Below are positions 48,561 to 61,353 of a stretch of 64,000 nt of DNA, piece by piece. The notes under the pieces were generated by a model, which had not been told where the DNA came from, did no database searches, and was given only the letters and a program-made list of their open reading frames with translations. Numbering within the stretch: position 1 is the first letter of the stretch; each line of letters begins with the position of its first letter. Origin of the DNA: Eopsaltria australis (Eukaryota; Chordata; Aves; Passeriformes; Petroicidae). Both the position numbers and the translations under genes were made by a program. The stretch covers positions 1,426,001 to 1,490,000 of the forward strand of contig JAVTVJ010000220.1 of NCBI GenBank assembly GCA_034509425.1, given 5' to 3'.

Positions 48561-51500
48561 CTCAATCTGGACACTGCTTTCCAGTGCATTCGCTTAAAAT
48601 TCCTTCTCCTGTATGGTAGAATAACTTGCTTTGACAGCACTACGACTCTCAGACTTTGCTTCCTTCTGCCTTGACATTAGATTTCAGTCTCCAGAGAGCT
48701 GCAGGGATGTCTTTTTGACATGTTGACATTAAGGACACTTCTTCCACAGACTCACACTGGCACGGTTACTTTCTGTCTTGCCATAGTAAGAGCAGCTACT
48801 GAGCTAAGCTACCAAATCTGGAAGTCTAATTAGCAAATCTTCGCATCATCTGTAAACAGATTAAGAATATAAAATTACCCTTAAAAAATAGCCACTTTGA
48901 GTAGGAAAGGGAGCCAAGGCTTACAGAGAAAATTAATTTCCATAACTCCCCAGCATTGCAGCAATACCACCAGCACACCAGCAGTGACTAATGCTCCAAT
49001 GTGGGCACACTTTAGTTTGTTATTTTTTACTGTCCTGTCACAGCCCTGCAGGATTAGATCCCAGAGCCAAGTGCTATCAACACTCCTGTTACCTCCAGTG
49101 GAGCTGCATTGATGGGAACAAAAATCCAAATTGGACTTGCTTCAGACAAGCCCTCAGTGTACAAGACCTGTACAGGGAGTGAATCTGGAGAAGTTTAAAA
49201 TCCACCAAGAAACACTGGTGGGATGTGCCCAGTGGTCAATCCTGCTCTCAGAAATGGGATGCTGTTGGGATGCAGGTGCATTGGTTTCCAAGAGAAACTG
49301 GAAAGAGGCTGCTTTCCCAATCCAAACAGGAAATGGCTCACCACTTCTTTTTTCCGTTCCATCTTCCTACAGTTTGCCTTTCTTGGTCTGCTCTGACTTT
49401 GCTCTGTCTTGACTCTACTCTGTCTTACACTGTTGGAGAACATTGCATCTTTAACTCCAAGCTCAGAGGAGACCTCCTCCTTTTCCTTGGAGAGAAGGAC
49501 ACTGGGGACAGGATGGAAACCCAGTGTCACTCCTGGAGCAAGGCATTCCCAGAATGCCAGAGTAAAGCTGATGCAGAACTGAGCAGGACATTGGAACAGC
49601 TCTGCAGGTTCTTTAAATTTAAAGGGGAGGGGAAAAAGGACAATCAGTTTCAAACAGCCTGCCAGCCCCCAAAAGTAGCTTTTTGCTGATGCCCAGAGGT
49701 GTCAGCAATTAAAAGGCAAATACCCTCTTATTTCAAAGGCTCGGTGCTTTTAAAGTGCCAAAGCTGCCTTTTGTTTAAAGTTTGAGCAAGTGAAACCAAT
49801 AATTTATTTACCATTCTATTTCCCAATAGCTTCCCTCCATTCACTTTTGTTTATCGAGGGACGATCCTGTCCCCTAAGCTGACAGGTTTTAGACAACTGC
49901 AATGTGAAATGGCCATGATAATCCTTCTCTTCCCCCCTCCAGTGGCATCTGGGATGGCAGTGCCCACCCAACTCTTGCAGCTGTGCCAGCAGCAGCGTGC
50001 TCCATATCTGCACAGGCACAGCAGCCCACGTGTCCCACTCAGATAGGAGAGAACAGCCACGGGCTCCAGCAGGATGGAGGCTGCCAGCTCGGATGTGCTG
50101 GAATGCTGGCATTCCTCTGTTACCAAGGAGGCACGGGGGACTCCACACAGCATCTCCTCTGCTGTTTGGGGCACGGGAGGAGATAAAGCTGCTGTGCTGT
50201 AACAAAAAGCGGGGCTCCAGGCAGTGATGAAGGATCCCCTTCTCCAGAAAGGGACTGAGGTTACACCACGGGGGGAATCTGGAGTGAGCACAGAAAAGAG
50301 CGAGGCCTGAAGGAGGAGATTAAAGCACCCAAGGGCAAAGCAGCCTTGCCCTGCCAACCCTCCCTGCCTTCAGCACAGAGACAAAGGGACGTTGCCCCAG
50401 CACAGATAACCAGGTAAGAAGGGACAAGAGCTCTGTGCTGGAAGCAGTTTCTAAAGGGGAGCCAAGTACTTGGAGTCAAGTCTTTGCTTCCTTACAAGGC
50501 TTCTTTGTCCTTATCACGCTCGCTCTCTCTGTGTAGCCTTTTCTGTCCCAAACCTACTTCACTATTTTTAGTCTTGGAGGTTTCCAGGTGGTTTCTCTTC
50601 CTGACCTGCAAAATGCTGGAGATGGCCAGGCAGCTCCAAGTGCTTCCCCTGACATTCCTGGCAGAGCAGATCTTCCCCCCCTGTGTCAGCTACAGGTGAA
50701 TAAAATAAAGTTTGTGAAATCCAGGAACACCCGTGGAGCTGCAGGCAGGAGGGCAGATGAAAATAATTACAGACAATGGGAAGAAATTTGCTGTGGTGTC
50801 TGCTAGCTTTGCACCAAGAGGTGGATTCAGCTTTTGAAGACAGAGGTAAGAAGCAGTCATCACTCTGTCCCATTCCTGTTCTTTCCTAAGCTACAGTTTC
50901 ACTTGAAAAAAAGAGAGGGCCAGGTAACGTTCTCTGAAAGATGATGGTACAGCCAAAGTGGCATTTCAGTGGAGGACTTCTAAAGAATGGGATTTGTCTC
51001 CCAGCTCTTTTTACTCCTTGCCTTTCCCATTACGGAACCAGCTCTCAGAGAGCATCATTAAAAAGAACAACAACAACCTGGCCTCATCAGTTCTTGTGAA
51101 TTCTGAAGGTCACCGGTGTCACCATCAGTTATAATGACACACGTCACTCCCCTCTTCACGCAAATGGATTTACAACCTGTTTAAAGGCTGATGTCTCTCA
51201 GAGCACTTCACCCCTTCTGCCACCTCCTCTCCGCACACACTCGCTCTACTCCAGCAACAGCTGCTGGAAGAAATGATGAATTCCATTACTTTTCATCCAA
51301 AACAGCTTTGCAGTACATGGGAGAAGCACTGAAGGCTGCAGGCTCGTTAGCACAGGATTTGTATTGCCACATTTTACTTTATTCACCTTCCCAAATTAGG
51401 TGAAGCACGTCTGGCCCAAACCTGTGATTTGTGTGTAATTAAAATGCAGGTAGTGGAGTCTCCCGAACTCCAGAGCCCCCCACACAATCAGGTGGTGACA

Positions 51501-53295
51501 GCAACCTGGTAGAATAATGCTCTTGATATAGTGGCTGCTCTAACAGAGTCTTAATTTCAGTGGAGCAGAACAGCACCTCTGGTAGCAGCTGTGTTTGGGG
51601 CTGGGATGAATATCAGTAGCCAGCCTCTCGCTGAACACTCACTGCCTCCCCAGTCACAGCCAGCATCCCTGACAGCTGAACTGTTAAATGAATTAACAAG
51701 GCGAAAAGGGGGCTTGCCAGCGGGGCTGCGACTCCCTTCCTAATTTCTGCAAGTGGTGGCTTTCAATTTTTCTGTCATTTGTCAGGAGATGCACATGGTT
51801 CTCTAATGAGCAGGGCAGAGCTGCAGCCAGCTCTAAAAAGGCAGCGTTAGAGGATCTTCTGGGCCTTGGAGGAGAGGGATGCAGATGCTTGAGGCAGGTG
51901 GGGGAAGGACACGGGCTCTGCTCAGACCGAACAGGCAGCACATCCTTCCCAGCTGCGCTGAGCTCAGGCACTCCCAGCCCACTCTCCCATCTTGGGGAAG
52001 AACTGTTCTCCACACCAGTGAGTTTTGCCAATATCCAGACAGAACTCAAAATGGAGTCTTTGATCTTTAGGGCTACTCTAACAAGGAAAATAATTTCCTC
52101 TACCTGTAGAATAAAATAAAAAACCCACAACCAAAAACCCCCAAAAGATCCAAACCACAGGCATCCAGCTTTCCTGTTCACCAGGCAAATTGCAGTAGAG
52201 GCCTTTTAGTCATGTCTGGCCCATTGCTCTCTCCCAAAATTTCTACTTGCCCATCAGCCAGAGGCAGGGAAGACCTGCTCAAACTGCCAAGGGGGCAGCT
52301 GGCTGGAGCACAGCTCAAGAGCACTCCAGGGCTGGAGAGAAACTCCCCATTTGGGTATATTTTGCTCATTTCATTGGCAAAACTTGCAGAAGGTTGGTTC
52401 TAATGGCTTTTTTCCCCCCAGGCTTTTCAGGTGGTTCCATTACTTAGTGGAACTTTTATTGTAAAAATTCAGGTATGATGATAGGAAGATTTTCAAATCT
52501 AACAGAGGAGAGCACAAGAGGGAAGGAAGGAATCACAGACACTCCTGCATCACTGAGTAGAACCTGAACAGCACAACAATCATCGGCAACATGAACACCC
52601 AGCAGAAACGGGTATTGTGACTGAGCTGGCCTAAGCCCAGCACATTTCCCCAAAGGCACAGAGGCTGTAGATCCCTTTTCATGAGCCAGAGAGGAATGTT
52701 CTCCCCTCTCCCAGAGTTACTGCAGTGCTTAGGGCAGAACGAGGCCCCGTTTAACAGCACTGAGACATGAGCTACGTGAGAGCTTCAGGCCACCTTCACT
52801 CACTTTGTGTCCAGTGCTGTGCCTGTGTCAGCACTTGTTCATTGGGAAGCTTTTCTCTGTTTTTAACCTGGATGCCCCACTGCTGGAGCTGAGCAGACCC
52901 ATTTTTTTCCAGCTTGCTGCTTAACTGCCTTTGCCATGGGTAAGAACATTGAGCAAACAATAACAACAAAAACCTTGTATTTCCACAGCACACTTTAACT
53001 CAAAGGTGTCACAAATCAATTTAAAACTTAAATTGCAATACCATCTCCAATCACTTTACTCACAGTATAAATCACAGCCAGTTCTGGAGGTGGAAGAGGC
53101 AGTTATATAACAAAGTGTAATAACTTCACACAACCGGAGTGAAAATCGGCAGGAAGATCCTACATTCATCATCTCTGCTGCGTGAACCTGGATGGTCCCT
53201 TTCCAGAGGTAAATCCAGGAACTCTAAAACAGCAGCCAAGTCACACACTCCAACTTCAGACACACCAGTCCTGCCTGGGAAAGGAGGCCTGGATA

Positions 53296-53360
53296 TCACA
53301 GAATCATGGAATGGTTGGAGTTGGAAGGGATCTCAAAGCTCATCTAATTCCAGCCCAGCT
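53296..53360 (-). mobile_element. CR1 LINE extreme 3' tail
   Basis: The plus strand reads CACAGAATCATGGAATGGTT, then GGAGTTGGAAGGGATCTCAA and AGCTCATCTAATTCCAGC, the complement of a CR1 terminus. It is short and 5' truncated. Confidence 0.85.
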
Positions 53361-54932
53361 TCCTTCAGACACTCAGGGGTCGTGTAATTATCTCAGTGTC
53401 CTCTCAAGTCTGTCTCTTCCCCTTGCCCTGTTCCCTGAGTTAAGATCTGGACTCTGGGATTAAAAGACATGATGTAACAGCATTTCCTTGTTTTCCCCAG
53501 CTGATTTCCCGTGCTGTGTACATGTGTATGAGTGCATGTGCTGGCTCCATTTGCAACAGGGAGATACTTAGCTCTGAAACAAAAATGTATTTTGAAGCCA
53601 GACACACTTGGCTCCACCTGGGACTTTCTTTGCTGCAGTTGCAGAAGTTAGTTGGAGCAGCAGCAAACTAGAAAAAAAAATGTAAATACTGCCAGCTGTC
53701 TCTCCAGGACCACGCTGCTCTGATTAATTTATGATGTTTTCAAAGAAAGATGGTGAATGTTGCACCATATTTGAAAAGAAAAGGTTAAGCAGAGTTTAAA
53801 AAAATGCGCAGTAGAGGTTTTTTTTTAAAAAAGTGCTTTGCTTAGTTTTGAGCAATAGAATGTTTAATGACTAATAATGAAATGAATTAGTGCTGGCTCT
53901 GATAGCTCCTCCATCCCACAGCCCTGAGACAGAGGAACAAAGTGCAGTCAGCTCCTTTGCTGGGCTGAGCAATGGGAGGGTCGAGCTGCCTCCCCTTGTT
54001 CTGAGCATCAAATGCTGCTGCAGAATTGAGACCAGAACTAACGAGGATTCCAGTGCCAGCCTCTGTCCAGCTGGGATCACCACAGACACAGCCCCCTGGC
54101 AGGGCTGCAGGAAGGCAGCAGCTATTCCAGCCCTGCCCTTCCCAGCTGGAGTTGCTGAGGGGACAGACTGGGGACAGACTGGCTGGGGCTTATCTGGGCT
54201 CTGACAAACCACGCGCTTCTCAAGGCGTTCACAGAAGCGTCTGCTCAGCTTTCCTGTCCTGATTTCCACCTCCAGCCTTCCAGTGAGGGGATTTTAAAAT
54301 TATCAAAAAGGACTCAGGCACCAGATCCAGAGTAAGCAAAAGCTTGAATGGTGGCACTGACCCTCAGCTTCCTCAGGGGCTGGATCAGTGACAGTCTGCA
54401 CATCCCTGGGAGCACCAACCCCCTGCCTCCAAAAACAGCATGAAACCAGACATGGTGTCTTCTTCCTTCAAGAGCATAAAAATACAGCCAGGTGTGGTGC
54501 CAGGCAATGTCTCTACACAGGGAGTTATAAAATAAAAAAAACCCCAGCTTTCCAAGGCTCCCTTGTTTTGTAGTTTTGTTTCTTTTCCCTCGTGGCTTTC
54601 CTGTGCTCCACTTTTCACTTCTTTAACTCGAGTCAATTTTCCCCTCAAGCTAATTTGGTATGAACAGTCATCCTCCTGCAGCTCCAAAAATATTTTCTTT
54701 CTTTCAAATGCCCTTTCTTCCCTCCTTCCTGCAGACCAACTGGTTTTCCAATGGCAAGAAACTGTCAGTGCCTATTCCAGGAAAGGAGGCTACAAAAAAC
54801 CGTCAGCAATAACAACTGGGGAATTTTTCAAATAATCCCTTTCCTGGACAATTATTGAACTTTATCTAGAGAATACCAAAGCATGTTGGTACTTAAAAAA
54901 GAAACAAATTAACTAATTTTCTTTTCACCTAC

Positions 54933-55034
54933 CTGCTTCACCCACAAACACTTCCACTGGTGTGCTGGTAGGGCTCTCACCAATGACATTATAAGCTGTC
55001 ATTAGGACTTCATATCTCTTGTATTTCTTCAACT
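54933..55034 (-). CDS. SDK1: SDK1 exon E4: end of FN3 domain 10
   Basis: This 102-nt exon starts AG in phase 1 (completing Gln with the C of E3) and reads [20 protein letters not shown], then [13 protein letters not shown]. The pattern Y-E-V-x-M-x-A-Y-N-x-x-G-E-S-P is the F and G strand signature of FN3. The linker VFVGEA leads into FN11. The acceptor is TACTTTTTCAG and the donor GTAGGTG. The next intron toward the 3' end is the longest in the window at about 14.9 kb. Confidence 0.95.
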
Positions 55035-56240
55035 CTGAAAAAGTAAAATATTATATATTAATATTATATATTATCATTTATACTGTATTACAGCTTTCTT
55101 TTAGACTCCAACACCTCTTTATCTCCAGACTTGTCTCTCAGGAAATGTGGCAATAGAACAGTACAATAGTGCAATGTCTGCTTCAATCCTTCCTGAATTC
55201 ACACATCACAGCAGTATTTGCATCATTTTGAAAGATATTTGTGATGAAATGGCAGGATTTTCCAGTGTTTCCTCACAATGTCACTCCAGTAAGAGGAATA
55301 ATGATTTTTCTTGGAATATACCCATTTCTTATGGATAACTAACTAGAGGAGCATCTCTGGGTCAATCTTAAGGACAGAAAATGGCAGGATTTGGCTTTGA
55401 ATGTCACCAAAAGTTCTCATTTTGATCTGCACTGGTAGGAAAGAGCCTGCCCTGCCTTTGCCTAATCCCTGCAATGCTCATTTAGGGGGGGCATTTGGCA
55501 ACTGCTCTGCTCTAGGACAGCACAGCTGAAGCAGGTGCAGAGGGAGAGCTGCAGTGGGGAATTTGGAATCCCATTCCAGGTACTCCACAGGTGTCCTCTC
55601 CTTCAATGTGACCTCAGCCACACCATCAATCACAACGAGAAAGGAAAGCTTGAAGGCTGGACTCCATTTGGCCACCAGGCAATGAATTTCTTTGCTGACA
55701 CAGAGAAACTACTCTGACAGATGAGGTGGGAAAGCGTGAAGAAATCCAGAAAGCCCAATTGTTTGTGGGTAATTAACAGATGCAACAAGGGTGGAGCAGA
55801 ATCACATCAACGTCATTAGGGGAGGCAGCGCCTGAGCAGTTTCAGATTTTGCATTTTCAGGATGAAAGAATCAATCCTAACAGATATATTTATCATCTAC
55901 AATACTTAACAGGGAAATTAGAGTAAGAGAGCAATCAATAATATAAATTGCCCTATTTAAATGAGCATTGAATTAAGACACGCATGGCCAGAGGTCCAAA
56001 TTTCTCCCTTTGCCAATAATTTTCCCTGCTATCTATGAATCAGAGCCCCCTTAACTCAGGGGCTGACAGTCTGCCATTGGTTTGGCAAGGTTCAAAAAGC
56101 CTAATTAGGCAAGTTTGTCTAATTTCAGTGTCAAAGAAGTGTTTATAAGTGTTGTGCTCCAACATCTGACTGCGAGTTCAGCATCATTCTCAGTCTTGGA
56201 CATCCTGTAAATTATAGCTGATACATCCCTAATTTTTTTA

Positions 56241-56291
56241 ATGTGATATCACTAAACTCAGATGGACTGCAACACATGGAGCAAGCAAATC
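56241..56291. repeat. Spaced direct repeat, copy 1
   Basis: This copy starts ATGTGATATCACTAAACTCA and runs to GCAAGCAAATC. Hand alignment gives 42 of 51 identities with copy 2, including a perfect 21-base core. It matches no repeat family known to me. Confidence 0.85.
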
Positions 56292-56729
56292 AGAAATAAC
56301 AGTGCAGGGTTCATAAACAAACAAACAATAGTAAGATACACACATATAGTACTGGGCAGCTCGCACAGGGAAACTTTGTTTTCTGCCATGTTTAGTCACA
56401 AGGGAGATTTTAGTGTTAACTGGATGTGGAAGAAAATGGAACACGAGAGTTCATGCATGCAACTTTCTGTGGGGATCGGGCTTCATTTTTTCTGGTTTTT
56501 TTTTTAGCCCATCACAATCTGTGACTCAAAAGCCTTGGGCAAAACCTATCTAGTGAACCATCATCACCCACAAAGCAACTTGCCTTTTAACTCTGTCGAA
56601 TGTTATTTTATTCATTTCCAATTGAAAACACCTCTGGAGATGCACATAAATTCATTGGGCCCTCTCTAAATTGGCCTTGCACTCCATGGAATGCCCGAGC
56701 ATCGCAATGCTTGAATCACAGCACTAATG

Positions 56730-56780
56730 ATGTGATACAGCTAAACTCAGATGGACTGCAAAGTATGTAGCAAGTGAATC
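56730..56780. repeat. Spaced direct repeat, copy 2
   Basis: This copy starts ATGTGATACAGCTAAACTCA and runs to GCAAGTGAATC, 489 bp from copy 1 and in the same orientation. There is no gap in the alignment to copy 1. Confidence 0.85.
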
Positions 56781-57054
56781 AAAATTCATTTAGCATCAGC
56801 AATACTGGGTTGTTACAGTCAATAATGTTTTACCCTCCCAGCAGCCACATTTTTACAACAGCTACCTACTTGCATCATCGATGACTCTGGGTGTAGGGGA
56901 AGCAAAATGCTTACAGAAAAAGAAACTGGAGAAAGCCAGAATCATTAATCTGTGTTGATTTCTGCTGGATCCACGGAGGAGAGCCACAGGAGTTTGCCCG
57001 TGGTGTATTTTGAACCATTACAAAGAGTCTCATCTGAAGGCAATGTGCACTTAC

Positions 57055-57114
57055 GTGTTAATTCATACGTCGTTAATGCAGAGCTGCTGTTCACTGTCTT
57101 GAAGCTGCTTTGGG
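57055..57114 (-). CDS. SDK1: SDK1 exon E3: 60-nt micro-exon in FN3 domain 10
   Basis: I found this exon by asking what Sidekick proteins carry between AELT and LKKY. The minus strand gives CC, then QSSFKTVNSSSALTTYELT, then C, between the acceptor CCCTGAATAG and a strong donor GTAAGTG. The length is 60 nt in phase 1-1, so inclusion or skipping keeps the frame. The segment is Ser/Thr rich and holds an N-glycosylation sequon (NSS). Family knowledge recalled for SDK1 and SDK2 places a similar SSFKTVN or LYSVRNL segment here, followed by YEL. It is too short to be seen as a stand-alone open frame. Confidence 0.92.
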
Positions 57115-58982
57115 CTATTCAGGGTAAGCAAAGCAGAAAGCTTGTTATAGAGCAAGGAAATAGTTATTGCAAATGATGTACAGCACAGACAGAGGCAAAT
57201 GAGGCAGCACACCCATACACAGTTTAGGCTTTAGGACTATACCTTGAAGGGCAATAAAATCGCATCACTCTCTCGTAACACATCGAGAGCGTCTCGCCCA
57301 CACGGGGCTGTTTCATTTCCTCCTCAAACAGAGGAACTCACAAACACACAACACAAAAATGGTCTGACTTTAGATTAAATAGAACAAATGAGTAAAAATG
57401 AAATGATTTCTAGGGGCGAAAGCTCTCAGTGGTGTATTACATCCTGATTTCTCGAGATGCAAAATTCAAAACCTGAAGAGCTGTGGAGTACAGAGCTGGA
57501 ACGTGGGCCACAAAGTGAACACTTACATCAGGGCAGGACCTGTTTCTTTAAGTGTGAATTTGATTTCCCACGGTTTCACTTAAAGAATTCAATATTCCTG
57601 CTGTGAGTGAATTGTAATAATATGCTAAGCTGTGCAAAACCGCGGGTCAGTGAGGAGCAGAGGTGTTCTAAGGTGAGAATTATGAGGGGAAAGAGGGAAT
57701 TTATCTTAAAATACATTTGTCTCCACCCCTTTCTCTCTCTGTCTCTTGACTCCCTGGAGAGGTACAGCTCGTTTTTTCTCCTCTACAGTGATTAGGAACA
57801 TTGCTGCAGGGCCAGACAAGAAGAGGGAAAAGAGGAAACAGGTTGGTTTCACAGGCTCCCTGGCTTGTGAGAGCATCCAAATTCATTATTTCATAATGTA
57901 CACAGTCAGTCACTCAGTTTGTGTCTGAGAAAAACCTACCTGCATTCCTACACCTACGTGAGCTTTACATCTCTACTCTGTCCTGGTTTAAGCTGCTCAG
58001 TCTGGGAAGTCTCATTAGCTCTGACCACCTAATTGAGGTCAGAGTTAGGGGCTTACATTACGTTTAAAACACTCCCTTACCCACACCCTCATTAAAATTC
58101 ACTCTTGCTTTTGTAGAAATCATTTCTGTGGGTTCAGGAAAACATGGCAGATGAGGTAAGATATTAAAATAGTCTCACTCAACTCTATTCTGCTGCTCTT
58201 GGAGTATTATCTTATTCTGAATATTCCAGTGACATCAAAGAGGACAAAAGCTGGTCCCTCCATGAGCACATCTCATTGCTGGACCTTATTCTCAAGCTCC
58301 TGAGTGTTCACATGTCTGCCTCCCATCATCTTATTCTGCCTATTCTTCCCTCTGATTTCCTTTCTGGTCTTTATCTAAAAAGTCTTTTCATTTTTTCTAT
58401 TATTCCTCTCTCACTCCACCTTAGTTCCATGTGAGCCATAAATCCCAATGACTAACATGGAAAACAGGCACCTAAAAATTCTTGCTCATCTTTACTATTT
58501 TCTTCTAAAATATGGACAAGCACTTCGAAATTATAAAAATTCTATTTAAAAATTCTCCTCAGCTGTTTCCTCATACTGTAAAAAGAAAAAAACCAAAATG
58601 TCAATTTTAAAAACAATTGAAAAAACAGCAAGAAAGGAAAAAGTTGCCAGCTGAGGAAAACGAAGAGTCTCTCATTTGAAGGCAGAACAAAGTGTACCAG
58701 GGTAATTATGAACTGGAGGTAGTGGGAAGCAGGAAATCAGAGGATATGTGGGGAACAGACCATCAATTCCAGCATTCTGGCAGTGACCAGCACAGACCAT
58801 TACAATGCTGATCACACTGAAGTCACTTCCCAGCATCTTCAGGCTGATTGTGTAAAACCTGAATTATTCGCAGCACCCTTAGACTTACATTTTATTTCCA
58901 TGGGGCAAGCGGGGGATGCAGTGCCTGCTGTAATTACAGATTGTCATTGTGGGATATTTTAGGGTCCAAACCACAGGCTTAC
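57115..58982 (-). other. SDK1: SDK1 intron E2-E3 (1.9 kb)
   Basis: This phase 1 intron has an A-rich stretch near 58540-58640. No repeat family or further exon was recognised. Confidence 0.85.
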
Positions 58983-59118
58983 GTGTGAGCTCTGCTCTGA
59001 GAGCTGAGGGGTTCTGGATGTTTTTGGATTCTGTTCCGGACCCGGTGTCGTAATCCAGCTCGCGGTAGTAGATCCGATATCCCAACAGGAGCCCGTTCAG
59101 ACTCTCCACTTTGGGGGG
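58983..59118 (-). CDS. SDK1: SDK1 exon E2: FN3 domain 10, strands C to E
   Basis: This 136-nt exon follows a TTTTTCAG acceptor in phase 0. It reads PPKVESLNGLLLGYRIYYRE and continues to NPSALRAELT. The pattern N-G-x-L-x-G-Y-x-I-x-Y is the standard FN3 C-strand signature. It ends in ACA C before GTAAGC, so the open codon is completed by E3 (CC, giving Pro) or, if E3 is skipped, by E4 (AG, giving Gln). It therefore supplies the middle of FN10, split over four exons, unlike FN11 to FN13, which use two each. Confidence 0.95.
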
Positions 59119-60744
59119 CTGAAAAACATCCACGTGAAGAACAGGCTCGTTAAGGTGTGCATGGCAACAAATCCATCACCAGGGGCAGTGGCTCTGTGCT
59201 CTGGTGAAAACAGACATTAATAAAGGCTGTGTGGTTCGAAAAGCACAAGTTAAAGGCAGCTTTGAGGATTTTGCTCAACTGTGACCACTGCAAAAGGCTC
59301 TTGACTGAAAAATCCACACCAAGAGCCAAGTTCCTTTCCTTCTTGACCCACAGAAATGTGGGTGTGATGAAAAGTTTAAATAAGCACCCCTGGAAGTGCC
59401 AAACAGTGTTTCACTGCTTCTAAAAAGAAAAAAATGATTTTTGACACAGGCAAAATTTCTTCAGTGGCTCCTTCCTTGGGGACTGATCACAGGACAGTCT
59501 TTATTTGGCATTATCTTACTGAAAGACTGATGAGCAAATAAAAAGGAAAATAAAAGGAATAATAAAAATTGCTCTGGCTTTGATTGGGAAAACAAAACCA
59601 GGTCTAATAACAGCCTCATAAAGGCATTTTAGAGAGGAGTCACAGTGTGATGGGCTCTGGTGAGTGCACAGTGGAAAGCCCAGGGCTCCTCCATAACAGC
59701 TCGGAGCAGTTTGGCACATACAGCCATGGGATGGCTCAAATAGGAGGTTTTTTCCTTCTGCATCATGCTGGGAGATGCTTAAAGACACAACACCTCAGCA
59801 AGGCTTCTCCAGCAGCCCCTCACATCCTCCTTCAGCTACAGATACACAGCTGGCACACTGAAAAGGAGATTTGTGTCTGGGTGGCTTGCTTAAGTACAGA
59901 CAAGCAAAGGAATTCCTCATGTTTGGGAAAAAAAAGACTTCCCTGAGTCTAATGCAGGCTAAGAACTGCAGAGAGGAAGAGATGCCCTGAGCCATTTATC
60001 TTCTAAAGATTCTTTAACTGAAATTTAAGGGGCTGAAAGTATAAATGAAAAGGATTTTAATGATGATGTTGCCTTTAATCCAGAAAGATCCCTACCAGCC
60101 TTGAGAACTTTGCTAAGGAAAAGCATTGTGTAAAAATTAACTGCTGGTGTGAAACACTGTCACAATAGAAGGTAATGCCCCATGTAATTTTAATGAAGAA
60201 AGTAAGGACATCTTGATAGAAAGGAGGAAGATCTTTAGTAATAACCTGGCATTCTGCTTCCAAAAATGACACGGATTTTCCATTACTCCATTACAATGGC
60301 AAGAGGAGGGAGAGGACTGTCCTGTCTCAGTGCCAAGGACTTCGCTTTGGGTGAGGGCTGAAGGAATTAAGTAGAAAGACTGCAATTTATGGAAACCAAA
60401 AAAGAAAATGATGTGAGCCAGAGTATAAGGAAGCTACACAGGCACCAGGAAAAGGAGCAGAACCTGCTCCTGCAAGAAGCTGCCTTCTTTTGCAGCTGTC
60501 CTGCACAGAGCCTGCTGAAAGCAACCCAAACCCTCTCAACATTTCACTTGCTCTGTCTGGTTGGAGATCTCTTATCTCTGTTTCATGCTCATCATTGTGC
60601 TCCATCCTCTGGCAAAGCTCTGGCCACCTTTCACTTGGCATCTGCATTAGAGGATGATGCTGTGGATACAGGATTGTGAGGGACCTCGAGGATGTTCAGG
60701 GCAGGGACCTCCCCACTGCTGAAAACTTCTTTCACAGACAGAAA

Positions 60745-61075
60745 AACCTCCACCAGAAATGGAGCTGATTCTTCAGCCTCCCAATATTCCTGTTGGGAAG
60801 CTGTTCCCAGCCTCACCACTTGGGCAGTTAGAAACCTTCATTTAATTTCTGATCTAAATAATTCATAGCCAGTTTCTAACCATTTGTTCCTGTACTAACA
60901 TTGCCTTTTGGGTTAAATTGTTCTTCTCCCTGTGGGGTGTTTACTCCTGTGATGTATTTTAGAAAGGGCAATCATATTCCCTCTACGACTGCATTTTACA
61001 AGGCAAATAAATCAAGCTCTGGTACAACAGCCTCTCCTAGTCTCAGGCTGAGAGCCCCTGGTCCAAGGGACTATG
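60745..61075 (-). mobile_element. Ancient, diverged CR1 LINE fragment
   Basis: The plus strand shows a degraded complement of an old CR1 subfamily: AACCATTTGTTCCTGTACTA, ATTGTTCTTCTCCCTGTGGG, CTCCTGTGATGTATTTTAGA, GGCAATCATATTCCCTCTAC and AATAAATCAAGCTCTGGTAC. It is more diverged than the other copies, consistent with an older insertion. Confidence 0.75.
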
Positions 61076-61353
61076 AAAATAGACCAAATAAACTGCCAGG
61101 TTTCTCCAGGGCTGCCCCGTGATGTTACTGCTCATGGACCTGCTGAAATGCTCTCCTGTGCAAGAAGATGAGATGGGGTTACTGGAAATTATCAGTATCA
61201 CTTTCCTGAAATTTTCTTGTTTCTTTTCCAATCTTTTGACTATTTTCTGTATTACACTGAAGTTGCTTTAGCCCTGATGGTGCCCTTGCAGAGAAGGGCT
61301 CCACAGCACAGCAGTGGCCTCACCTCCCTCTGACTTTTCCTATTTTAATTACT

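Larger units (their letters stand above)
40037..54932 (-). other. SDK1: SDK1 intron E4-E5 (14.9 kb)
   Basis: This is the largest intron in the window, phase 1. It holds AT-rich blocks resembling conserved non-coding elements (41110-41480 and 48390-48560), a three-unit tandem repeat (42915-42944), a G-rich motif (45814-45843) and one CR1 tail (53296-53360). Open frames up to 168 codons look like chance. No Sidekick exon is missing between E4 and E5. Confidence 0.75.
55035..57054 (-). other. SDK1: SDK1 intron E3-E4 (2.0 kb)
   Basis: This phase 1 intron contains a TATATTA-rich run next to the E4 acceptor (about 55050-55085) and two copies of a 51-bp segment (56241-56291 and 56730-56780). No gene was found. 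Confidence 0.85.

Noticed and set aside
49195..49689. Overlapping ~150-codon open frames on both strands
   Set aside because: Both are in the large SDK1 intron and neither resembles a protein. Opposed open frames of similar length are typical of chance in moderately GC-rich DNA.
49851..50357. 168-codon minus-strand open frame in the E4-E5 intron
   Set aside because: E4 and E5 join in phase with complete homology (GEA-A-PALAPQ), so no exon is needed here. The sequence has no FN3 features.
51693..52181. 162-codon minus-strand frame with a hydrophobic N-terminus
   Set aside because: It looks superficially like a signal peptide, but the remainder is compositionally random, it lies in the long intron, and the complementary strand is also open nearby.
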